Shown one piece after another: positions 17,664-25,796 of a DNA stretch of 64,000 bases (position 1 is the first letter of the stretch; every line of letters starts with the position of its first letter). Both the position numbers and the translations under genes were made by a program. Origin of the DNA: Bifidobacterium sp. ESL0800 (GTDB lineage: Bacteria; Actinomycetota; Actinomycetes; Actinomycetales; Bifidobacteriaceae); assembly GCF_029395355.1 (NCBI RefSeq), contig NZ_CP113913.1, forward strand, positions 1,364,001-1,428,000. The letters are read 5' to 3'. The notes under the pieces were generated by a model. It was given only the letters and a program-made list of their open reading frames with translations, did not search any database and was not told the DNA's origin.

Positions 17664-19919
17664 TTACTTGGAGACCTTCTCATATTCGGCCTTGAGCTCC
17701 TTGGCGAGGGCCTCGGCCACGTCGGCACCGAGCAGCATCGACATGCCGCCGACCGGGCAGCTGTCGAGGAACATCACGATCAGCTGGCTGTCGGGAATGA
17801 TGTTGTGGCCGAACTGCTGGTCGAGTTTGGCCACGACCTTGTCGACCACAGGACCGCCGATCGGATCGTCCTTCCATTCCTTGAACGTGGACCATTGCGT
17901 GAGCTGGGCGGTCTTGCCGTCGTCGTCGAGATCGACGAAGACGGTGTCGGCGATGTCACGCGAGGACGTGGCGACCTCGATGCCGTAGGTGCCCTCCTCG
18001 ACCTTCCAGTCGGCGAAGCGCTCGGACCAGTAGGCGAACGCGCGCGAATCCAAGTCAATGGAGACCTCAGCGGACTCGCCAGGCTCAAGATAGACCTTCC
18101 TGAAGCCCTTGAGTTCGTGGACGGGTCGCGCGACGGCCTCGGCAGGCGGGGCGACATAGAACTGCACGACCTCGGCACCTGCAACGGAACCGGTGTTCTT
18201 CACGGTCGCGGTGACGCGAGCGGACTGCGGGCCGGTCTTCTCCGCCTTGGCGTCGGAGACCTCGAACGCGGTATAGCTCAGACCGTAGCCGAACGGGTAC
18301 ACGACCGGCTTGTGGAAGGTGTCGTAGTAACGATAGCCGACAAAGACGCCCTCGCCGTAATCGACGTGGCCTTCCTCGCCCGGCCAGTTCATCATGGTCG
18401 GATCGTCGTCCAAATCGTTGATGATGGTCTGCGCGAGCTTGCCGGACGGATTCGCGTCGCCGAAGACGATATCGGCGGTGGCTGCACCGCCGGCCTGGCC
18501 GAGCAGCCACGCCTCAAGGATGGACTTGGCGTCGTCGGCCCACGGCATGGAGACCGAGGAACCGTTGGAGAGGATGACCACAACGTTCTTGTTCGCCGCG
18601 GCGACGGCCTTTAAGAGCTCGACCTGCTTGGCCGGAATATCGAGCGAGGTGCGGTCGAAGCCTTCGGATTCATAAGAGGCGGGCAGGCCGAGGAAGAGCA
18701 GCACGGTGTCGGCGCCCTTGGCGGTGTCGACCGCCTCGCCGGTGAGCGCCGGGTCCTGCGCGTCGTCATCGAGCGTGAAGCCGGGTGCGAAGGCCGCGTC
18801 GACGCCGCGATCCTTCAGGGCATCGAGGAAACTGGTGAGCTTGTTCGGGTTAATCAGCGACGAACCGGCGCCCTGATAGCGCGGGGTACGGGCGAACTCA
18901 CCGATGACGGCGAGCTTGGTGCCGGGGGCAACCGGCAGCAGATCGTCCTCGTTCTTCAGCAGAACCATGGCCTCGCGGGCGGCGCGACGGGCGACATCAT
19001 CATGTGCGTCGACATCGTAGCGATAGCCAGCCTGACCCTTCTCCATCGCCGGACGGGTCTTCGAGACCAGATCAATCATGCCTTGCGCCATCTTCTCCAA
19101 CTGCTCGGGCTTGATCTCACCGTCGCGGACGGCGTGCACGATCTTCTCGTCGGTGTTGGTCGGCGGCATCTCGAGGTTCAGGCCGGCGTTCAGGGCCGCG
19201 GCACGGTCGTGGACGGCGCCCCAGTCGGACATGACGATGCCCTTGAAGCCCCACTCCCCGCGCAGCAGGTCGGTCAGCAGCCACTTGTTCTGCGAGGAAT
19301 AGACATCGTTGATCTTGTTGTAGGAGCACATGATCGTCCACGGCTGGGCGGTTTTGACGATGTGTTCGAAACCGGGCAGGTAGATCTCGCGCAGGGTGCG
19401 CTGCGACATATTGGCGCTCACACGCATGCGGTCGGTTTCCTGGTTGTTGGCCGCGAAGTGCTTGAGCGAAGTGCCGATGCCCTTGGACTGGATGCCTTCG
19501 ACCTCGCCCACGGCCTCGTGGCCGGCCAGGTACGGGTCCTCGCTCCAGAACTCGAAGCAGCGTCCGCCCAGAGGGTTGCGCTTGATGTTGATGCCGGGGC
19601 CGAGGATGACGGCGACCTGCTCCTGGACGCACTCCTCGCCCATGGCCTCGCCGGTCTCGCGCACCAGATCTGGGTTCCAGCTTGACGACATGCCTGCGGC
19701 CGGCGGGAAGCAGGTGGCGGGCACGGCCTTGTCGACGTCCATGCCTTCTAGGTTCTGAGCCTTGCGCAGTCCGTGCGGGCCGTCGGTGATCGTGTAGTTC
19801 GGCAGGCCCTTTTCGGGCACCGAGCCGATGCTCCACGGGTTGGTGCCGCTGGTCAGCGCCGCCTGTTCTTCTACGCTGAGATCCTTCGCGTTGGTCACTG
19901 GTGTTGTTTGATTGGTCAT
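17664..19919 (-). CDS. glycoside hydrolase family 3 beta-glucosidase
   Basis: 751 residues, no signal peptide, so intracellular. The (beta/alpha)8 domain has GPGINIKRNPLGGRCFEFWSE-type loops, the catalytic-site motif KHFAANNQE, and the nucleophile Asp in VMSDWGA near residue 230. A second alpha/beta domain (VLLKNEDDLLPV, GFDRTSLDIP) and a C-terminal fibronectin-III-like domain (VTATVKNTGSVAGAEVVQFYV) follow, the layout of full-length GH3 enzymes. It would release glucose from beta-glucosides taken up by the cell; exact linkage preference cannot be read from sequence. It stands alone, with its own terminator and a palindrome at 20034-20049 near its promoter. No transporter or regulator gene is adjacent. 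Confidence 0.93.
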   Translation of the reverse strand: MTNQTTPVTNAKDLSVEEQAALTSGTNPWSIGSVPEKGLPNYTITDGPHGLRKAQNLEGMDVDKAVPATCFPPAAGMSSSWNPDLVRETGEAMGEECVQEQVAVILGPGINIKRNPLGGRCFEFWSEDPYLAGHEAVGEVEGIQSKGIGTSLKHFAANNQETDRMRVSANMSQRTLREIYLPGFEHIVKTAQPWTIMCSYNKINDVYSSQNKWLLTDLLRGEWGFKGIVMSDWGAVHDRAAALNAGLNLEMPPTNTDEKIVHAVRDGEIKPEQLEKMAQGMIDLVSKTRPAMEKGQAGYRYDVDAHDDVARRAAREAMVLLKNEDDLLPVAPGTKLAVIGEFARTPRYQGAGSSLINPNKLTSFLDALKDRGVDAAFAPGFTLDDDAQDPALTGEAVDTAKGADTVLLFLGLPASYESEGFDRTSLDIPAKQVELLKAVAAANKNVVVILSNGSSVSMPWADDAKSILEAWLLGQAGGAATADIVFGDANPSGKLAQTIINDLDDDPTMMNWPGEEGHVDYGEGVFVGYRYYDTFHKPVVYPFGYGLSYTAFEVSDAKAEKTGPQSARVTATVKNTGSVAGAEVVQFYVAPPAEAVARPVHELKGFRKVYLEPGESAEVSIDLDSRAFAYWSERFADWKVEEGTYGIEVATSSRDIADTVFVDLDDDGKTAQLTQWSTFKEWKDDPIGGPVVDKVVAKLDQQFGHNIIPDSQLIVMFLDSCPVGGMSMLLGADVAEALAKELKAEYEKVSK

Positions 19920-20033
19920 TATGCAACCTTTCCCTATGTCTGGCCGGTCTCATCGCTGAAGCCCGCGCTACACCTATATTCATTCGGTTTTCGCCAATCC
20001 GGCCATTCCTGAATTCCAGGATAACCACTTAGT

Positions 20034-20049
20034 TACCGACCGGTAGGTA
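20034..20049 (-). promoter_or_regulatory. operator-like palindrome upstream of the GH3 gene
   Basis: TACCGACCGGTAGGTA, palindromic except for one base pair, centred on CCGG and lying about 115 nt upstream of the start codon. The ACCGACCGGT core resembles sites bound by TetR-family repressors; this is similarity only. No regulator gene lies beside it. Confidence 0.55.
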
Positions 20050-20295
20050 GCTATATTTTAACACAATCTATCGCCGTCGATACCATACAAAACATCGAAA
20101 AATGAACATCGCAAAAATGCCGCCCTCGACAGGAATTCTGCCCTGCCGGGGCGGCAACGTCACGGCTATCTCGGCAATTATCCCGACGACTGGCTTGACG
20201 ACCAGCTCTCGCAGGAAACCACTGTTGAATAACCTCAGAACCCTATCAATCACCGGTCGCCGAAACGAGACGGCCTTCGCCTTGAGCTCGGCAAT

Positions 20296-20781
20296 TTACG
20301 CCCGGACATCGCTTACCAGCAGCACAACGGCCGACGCCACCGGCCCATCGTGGCTGAGGGACACATGCCAACGTAACGAATCCCTCGCCCCCAGCGACTC
20401 CTGCAACGTTGCGTCACACGCGGGAGCCAAGACGACATGCGGCCGCGAGCGCGAATCGTCGAGAATCTCAAGCAAGCCCCACGGAAAATCATCAAGCGTG
20501 TACGGGTTCGGCCGATCACCCAGCGCCTCGCACCACGCCTTGAGCACGGCTTCCTTGCCGGCCCATTTAGCGGCCAGATGCGTCGCCTCGTCGTCGTGCT
20601 TGGCTTTGGCGCGTGCGGCCGCCTGCCGCAGCTCGCGCGCGGAAAACAACAGCTTGCCCCGCGAACCCGGCTCCCCCAACTGCTCGGCAAACGCCGCGAC
20701 GTCGACGACATCGTGCCCTAACCCGAGCACGGCAGAACCGTACGGTTTTGCTCCATCGTCGGTTTTCTTTACCTCAATCAC
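20296..20781 (-). CDS. acpS: holo-[acyl-carrier-protein] synthase
   Basis: Transfers 4'-phosphopantetheine from CoA to a serine of the ACP domain. The 161 residues contain LGLGHDVVDVAAF (Mg-binding Asp), LLFSARELRQA and LAAKWAGKEAVLKA (catalytic Glu and Lys), followed by PHVVLAPA and WHVSLSHDGPVASAVVL. Its likely target is the ACP domain of the type I FAS at 29379-38801. I give the GTG at 20781; a GTG at 20730, giving a protein starting at LGLGHDVVD, would fit homologues better, and neither has a good ribosome site. It is separated from the fas cluster by the surface-protein island. Confidence 0.9.
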   Translation of the reverse strand: MIEVKKTDDGAKPYGSAVLGLGHDVVDVAAFAEQLGEPGSRGKLLFSARELRQAAARAKAKHDDEATHLAAKWAGKEAVLKAWCEALGDRPNPYTLDDFPWGLLEILDDSRSRPHVVLAPACDATLQESLGARDSLRWHVSLSHDGPVASAVVLLVSDVRA

Positions 20782-20848
20782 GCTTTTATGCTACCCGCCC
20801 GATATGAGATTGGCGGGCGCCCGGCTTACCTTACTAAAAACGAACGGC

Positions 20849-20890
20849 AAAGAGCGGCAGACGATATCATCGATACCATCCGCCGCTCTT
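20849..20890 (-). terminator. probable terminator of the large surface-protein gene
   Basis: AAGAGCGGC and GCCGCTCTT pair over 9 bp with a long loop containing ATATCATCGAT. It lies about 60 nt past the stop codon at 20953. The T tract is weak. Confidence 0.5.
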
Positions 20891-20952
20891 CAATCAACCC
20901 TTGAATCGGTTCCAGGATCAGGAAGGCAAACGGTCCTTCACCTTTTCACCAA

Positions 20953-23900
20953 TCAGAGCTCAATCCCCTCTCCGGTCGCACCGTTGAAGTGCTGAGCGCT
21001 CTCTTGGCCGTTGCGCTTGTTCTTCTCGTAGATGTAGGTCGATCCAGCGACCACCACTACCAAGAGCAGCAGCAGGAGCCACCACCAATTGAAGCCCTTG
21101 CTCTGGGTGGTTTCAACGGACTTGGTTGTCGGCGAGGCGAAGGAGCACCTCGGCAGGCCTTCATAGTCCGAATCGGTCCACGCGGCAGGCGTGCCGTAAG
21201 CAGTCTCGTCGGCCTCGAGCCACGCGACCTTCTTGGCATGCTTCTTCTTGGAGTTCAGCCTCTTGGCCACATCATCGGGCATGCACTTCGGACGTGCCTT
21301 CTGCTTCGGCGTGGCCTTCACCGTGGTGTCCTGCTGGCCACCAGGCGCAGGCGTCGGAACCGGAGCCACGGCGTTCGGAGCCACACCAACAGCGACGCGG
21401 TACGGGATGTAGCGGTAGACGACGGACGGACGCGGAGCCAGCGGAGCAGGTGCTGCAGCGCCACCGTTGTTGCCGTTGCCGTTGTTGTTGCCGCCGTTAC
21501 CATTGTTACCGGCATTGCCATGGTTGTTGTTGGCATTGTGGTTATTGTTGTTGCCGTTGTTGTCACCATTGCCGCTGCCATCACCATTGCCCGGATTCGG
21601 GTTAGGGTTAGGATTCGGCGTTGGAATCGGCGTCGGGCTCGGGCTCGGATTGGGCTTCGAACCATCCGACGTGCCCTTCTTCTCCCACTGCGCGTAGAAG
21701 GTGAACATTCCAGGAGTCAGGTTGCAGACGTCATCCTTTTGATAGCTTGCGCCCTTGCCGTCGGCCTGAACATTCCAGCCGACAAACTTGTAGCCAGAAA
21801 CCGTGAACGATGAGCCCTTGATCTTGTAATTGAACGCGGTCGGATCGGTGACGCCGTCCTTGCCCTTTTCGAGCGTGTAAGACTCGTTGGCCATCTCACC
21901 CTCGGCGCTCGTTCCTGCAGGCGCGTTCGCCGCGTACTTGATGACGTAACGGGCCTTCGTCGGACGCGTGACCTCACTCGGTGAAGTATGGTCGCTCCAC
22001 TGGGCATACAGCGTGGTCACACCAGGCGCCAGCGATATCGGATCGTTCGCCTTGTAGGCGGTACCGGTGCCGTCGGACTTGGTGTTCCAACCGACGAACC
22101 TGTAGCCGGAGACTGTGTAGGCATTGGCCTTCACAGAATGCTGATAGTGCATGTAATCGAGACCATCGGTCACGTCCACGTTGAGATTCTCGTCAGGCAT
22201 CGAGCCGCTGGGCACCACACCGGCAGGGGCGTTCGCGTCGTAACGAACCACGTAGCGCACATGGCTCACCGGTTTGATAGGCGTGGTCGGCACAGAGGAC
22301 TTCTTCTGCCATTGTGCATAAAGATGGAATGTCGTACCAGGAACGGTGAAACCGACAAGCCCATCGCCGGGTTTGAATTCGTCACCAGAACCATCCGGCA
22401 TCGAATTCCAACCGACAAACGTGTAGTTGTTGACGGTGTAGCCGGATTCAGGAATCTCTGCCTGAAGCTTCGTAGCATCAGGACCGACAACACGAACATC
22501 CTCCGTCGTGCCTTCAGCGGTGGTTCCATCAGGCGCGTTCGACAAGAAGACCACTTTACCGAACACCTGCCAGACATACGTGCCGGCAAAACCGTCTTCC
22601 TGAGTATGAGTGGCAAAGCTTCCGCTATCATCAGTGGCTTCGCTGGTCCAAGAGCCATCATCCTTCGTCCAACGGCCGGTATAGCCGCTGGCCTCAGTCG
22701 CACCGGCCTCACGGGGTGTGGCATCGAAGAACGAGGCCTGCAAATGCGCGTCCGGCCCCAACTTCAAGGTGGAGAGATAGTACGGCAAAGAGCCCATGCC
22801 GTCAGTAACATTACGAGTGTCAAAGTTCGACAAATCCAAGGAAGTGATGCCATAGGCACCGTTGAACATAAACCGCATATTCGTCAAAGCCGAAGTCTTC
22901 CAGCCTTCTATACCCTGTACCTTGGTCACACCTGCGTACCAGAACATGTAACTCATATCGGTGACCTTGGAGGTATCCCAACCTGTCAAATCAAGCGAGG
23001 TCAGACCGGAAACTCCATCGAACATATGATCCATCCACTTGACCTGGCCAGTTTTCCAATTTGATAGGCCGTCGATATGCGTCAGACTGGAAGCTCCCTC
23101 AAACATCTGTTGCATGTTGATGACCGAAGCAGTGTTCCAACCAGACAAATCACCGACATCGGTCAGGCTGGAGTCAAGCGCAAACATTTCCTGTATAGCC
23201 TTGGCCGAAGCAGTGTTCCAAGCCGAAAGATCGAGCGATTCTAGGTTTTTATCGTTCTCGAACATTTCACCAAAAGACTCGACCTTGCTAACATCCCAAT
23301 CCTTGATTCCCGGCAGTGCAGTCACCGGCATTCCAGAGAACATAGCCCACAAACTTGTTGCGTTGCCCATATCCCATTGGGACAGATTCCCGAGATCAGA
23401 TATTCCAGTATTCTCAAACATCCAACTGAAATCGTTAGAATTACCGACCTTCCAGCGTGACAAATTACCGACAGTAGTCAGTTTCATGTTATCGTCAAAC
23501 AACTGCGAAAAGCTTTTGACATTATGCACATCCCAGTTCGACAGGTCGCCGACGCTCTCCAATGAGGATGCAGTATTCGAATCAACATTTCTGGTCCAAA
23601 ACATACCACTCATATCGTTGATGGCCGAGGTATCCCAGTCATCGAGCCCCGTAATGGTAGTTAATGCCGGATCTTCTTGGAACATACGATACGCATCTAT
23701 TTGTTTGCTGGTCTTCCACTTGCTGTCGGCGTTGTTGCCAGGCAGTCCCATGCCTGGCGCAGTGCGCGACGTCCCCCATCCGGTCAAATCAAGATCCTTC
23801 AATTGCGGATCGTTCACAAAGTACATCCGTAGCGTTCCGGGTTCCGAAGTCGCAAGCAGGGAGAAATCCACATTCCCTATATTGTCAATATGCTGGAGGG

Positions 23901-24582
23901 CAGGCATGAACGCATAACCTATGTAGCTATAGTGCTGACTTGAAGTCTGCGCCAATTGCGTATGCGGAGCATCATCGAACACGATACGAGTCAGAGAATT
24001 CTTGTAATTGAGAAGATCCGAATGTCCATAGCACTCGTGCTTCATACAGCTATAAGGGTCAAAATAGCTATCCAGATCATAAATGCCGGCACCGTAATGA
24101 AGAACGATTTCCTCGCCCTCATGTTTCAACTTCCAGTGAACCTGATGATCGCCGTTGGAATCGCCGCCGAAGTCGCCCTCATCGATAACCGAGGGGTCGC
24201 TCTGCGCCTGCGGCTGCTGGGCCGGCTGGGCGTTTTGCGCGGCAGGCGCCTGTTTGGGCTGCGCGGCCGGAGCGGCCGAAATCTTCAGGGACTGATCGCT
24301 CTTGTCTACGGTCTTCTGCTGCGTTGCGGAATCGCCTACCCCCGCCTTTGACAAGGTCTTGTCCGCCTCTTGCACCGGGCTGGCCGGCTGCTTCAGATCG
24401 GCATTCGCCTCGGCGGGTTTGCTCGCATCGCTGCCGGCATCCCCGTTCTGGGCCTCCTGAACACTCGATTGCCCGTCGGCAGTGCTCGGGCTGACTTGAT
24501 CGGCCGACGCCGCAGCACCCGTTCCGAGAGCCATTGCCGAGGCGACAAGCAGACCGATCAACGCTTTATTCCACGATCTCAT
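20953..24582 (-). CDS. large cell-surface protein: DUF285/BspA-type repeats and InlB-type B repeats
   Basis: 1209 residues. Signal peptide MRSWNKALIGLLVASAMALGTGAAASA, then a Ser/Ala/Gln-rich stem. A long region of about 25-residue DUF285 repeats follows, with units like LSNWDVHNVKSFSQLF and LTGWDTSKVTDMSYMF. Next are four InlB-type (Flg_new) repeats ending in YTVSGYRFVGWNTKSDG and TTLYAQW, and an Asn/Gly/Pro-rich spacer (PNPNPNPNPG, NNGNNNNHNANNN). Last comes a membrane-proximal module with WLEADETAYGTPAAWTDSDY, GLPRC, a membrane helix WWWLLLLLLVVVVAGSTYIY, and a short tail. There is no LPXTG, so it is anchored by the helix. ATG 24582 has GGGAGGAAC just upstream. It probably acts in adhesion; the ligand is unknown. 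Confidence 0.9.
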   Translation of the reverse strand: MRSWNKALIGLLVASAMALGTGAAASADQVSPSTADGQSSVQEAQNGDAGSDASKPAEANADLKQPASPVQEADKTLSKAGVGDSATQQKTVDKSDQSLKISAAPAAQPKQAPAAQNAQPAQQPQAQSDPSVIDEGDFGGDSNGDHQVHWKLKHEGEEIVLHYGAGIYDLDSYFDPYSCMKHECYGHSDLLNYKNSLTRIVFDDAPHTQLAQTSSQHYSYIGYAFMPALQHIDNIGNVDFSLLATSEPGTLRMYFVNDPQLKDLDLTGWGTSRTAPGMGLPGNNADSKWKTSKQIDAYRMFQEDPALTTITGLDDWDTSAINDMSGMFWTRNVDSNTASSLESVGDLSNWDVHNVKSFSQLFDDNMKLTTVGNLSRWKVGNSNDFSWMFENTGISDLGNLSQWDMGNATSLWAMFSGMPVTALPGIKDWDVSKVESFGEMFENDKNLESLDLSAWNTASAKAIQEMFALDSSLTDVGDLSGWNTASVINMQQMFEGASSLTHIDGLSNWKTGQVKWMDHMFDGVSGLTSLDLTGWDTSKVTDMSYMFWYAGVTKVQGIEGWKTSALTNMRFMFNGAYGITSLDLSNFDTRNVTDGMGSLPYYLSTLKLGPDAHLQASFFDATPREAGATEASGYTGRWTKDDGSWTSEATDDSGSFATHTQEDGFAGTYVWQVFGKVVFLSNAPDGTTAEGTTEDVRVVGPDATKLQAEIPESGYTVNNYTFVGWNSMPDGSGDEFKPGDGLVGFTVPGTTFHLYAQWQKKSSVPTTPIKPVSHVRYVVRYDANAPAGVVPSGSMPDENLNVDVTDGLDYMHYQHSVKANAYTVSGYRFVGWNTKSDGTGTAYKANDPISLAPGVTTLYAQWSDHTSPSEVTRPTKARYVIKYAANAPAGTSAEGEMANESYTLEKGKDGVTDPTAFNYKIKGSSFTVSGYKFVGWNVQADGKGASYQKDDVCNLTPGMFTFYAQWEKKGTSDGSKPNPSPSPTPIPTPNPNPNPNPGNGDGSGNGDNNGNNNNHNANNNHGNAGNNGNGGNNNGNGNNGGAAAPAPLAPRPSVVYRYIPYRVAVGVAPNAVAPVPTPAPGGQQDTTVKATPKQKARPKCMPDDVAKRLNSKKKHAKKVAWLEADETAYGTPAAWTDSDYEGLPRCSFASPTTKSVETTQSKGFNWWWLLLLLLVVVVAGSTYIYEKNKRNGQESAQHFNGATGEGIEL

Positions 24583-25168
24583 TGTTCCTCCCTTTCCTTT
24601 TACCGCTCTATGCATTTCGGTTCGGAGTATGCTCTTCACTGCCACGCCCACGAATCGCCATTAAACTGTTATTACATTAAAAAACGTTACACGTATCACA
24701 TTTTGCTCGATAGGTTTTAGTACAAGTGGTCAGAAATGGCAGGTAAAAGGCTCAAAAACGGCCGTGAAAATGATGATTATTCTCTTAAAAGGGCTTTTTC
24801 CGCCTTTATTCGCTGCCAGGAAAATGCCGGAAAACGAACGTTTCGCCTATCACCAGCCGCGTTTTAGGTGTCAAAGCATTCGACTTGTCCGAAAAAGACA
24901 CCGTGCGAGGAGCCACTTTCATCAATTGTTCCGATTACGCGAACCTTGCAGACCTGATTCAAGCCGATTCCAGAGGAAAGGGAATACGTCGGCTAAAGAC
25001 CACAGGACGGCGCTATGCGGCTGTCTTGTGAAAGGCTATCGCAGCCTGATTGCGAGAACACATCAAATATCAAATGGAAAACAACTGAACACCATCAGCA
25101 ACAGTGGCCATGCCACCGACCGCGACGCGACAACGGATACACCCGCTGCCCCGACCTATCCGAGGGAC
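24583..25168. other. 586-nt intergenic region between surface-protein genes
   Basis: The left 130 nt are A+T-rich and should hold the promoter and leader of the surface-protein gene starting at 24582. The rest holds an open plus-strand frame treated separately as a possible gene remnant (24824-25031). No repeat array or IS end was seen. Confidence 0.5.
24824..25031 (+). pseudogene. possible remnant of a small plus-strand gene
   Basis: ATG 24824 with AGGAAA upstream opens MPENERFAYHQPR. Shifting frame near 24860 then gives a natural-looking sequence to a TGA at 25029-25031 (VKAFDLSEKDTVRGATFINC, SDYANLADLIQADSRG, KGIRRLKTTGRRYAAVL). That second frame is open from 24789 but has no ATG of its own; TTG 24885 or GTG 24903 could start it. 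I recognise no family. It could be a decayed gene or a chance frame. Confidence 0.25.
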
Positions 25169-25588
25169 TTACCTGACGATGAACCGACCATCATAGTGTT
25201 GCGCGTACATGTTGTGCCGGGCCTTGCTGGACTCGTAATTGTAGGCCACGATCAGAACCACGAAAGTGAGTGCCGCGAACGCCGCCAACACCGACCAGTC
25301 GAAATGCAGAGGAACACTCGCGGAAATAGCGGAACGCGGCTGGGTCGCGACGCACTGCTGGACATCAGCGTTCGAGGCATCACCGCAAGCCGCATTGTCT
25401 CCCTCGATAGGAGTGACGGGAACCTTACCAGGCTCGGGGGTGGGAGTGACGGGCTTATTCGGCACGGTGGCGGAAATCTGATCGAACTGAGCAACGTTGG
25501 AATCCGTTTGCGCGTTGACCGCGACCGGAGCAGCAACCATAGCAATAGCGACAAAGCAACCAATCACGATTTTTTTCAACGACTTCAT
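25169..25588 (-). CDS. small secreted membrane-anchored protein
   Basis: 139 residues. Signal peptide MKSLKKIVIGCFVAIAMVAAPVAVNA, a short Pro/Thr-rich part (PVTPTPEPGKVPVTP), a pair of cysteines (NAACGDASNADVQQC), then FDW and a membrane helix (SVLAAFAALTFVVLIVAYNY) with a basic tail. Signal peptide, helix and tail resemble the ends of the two large surface proteins on either side, as if the repeat region had been removed. ATG 25588 has AAAGGGAGG upstream. It may be an accessory partner or a degenerate paralogue; the frame is intact. Confidence 0.75.
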   Translation of the reverse strand: MKSLKKIVIGCFVAIAMVAAPVAVNAQTDSNVAQFDQISATVPNKPVTPTPEPGKVPVTPIEGDNAACGDASNADVQQCVATQPRSAISASVPLHFDWSVLAAFAALTFVVLIVAYNYESSKARHNMYAQHYDGRFIVR

Positions 25589-25796
25589 GATTCCTCCCTT
25601 TTGCTTAGCTCGCTCTCACCATCCATCAGCCTCGAACCATCAAGGGCCGATGGACCTTTATTGGTCATACTGTGTAACATATCACAATATCGAGGACCAA
25701 CACCCAGGCTTTCGACAAGAAACAAGTATGACGGCCTGACCGGTTGCAAACGGGGCATGAACGAAGCAGCGGGAACCGAATCAGGCCTTATGACGC

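Noticed and set aside
20068-20253. 61-codon minus-strand frame between acpS and the GH3 gene
   Set aside because: Hydrophobic start by chance, no ribosome site, and no recognised family.
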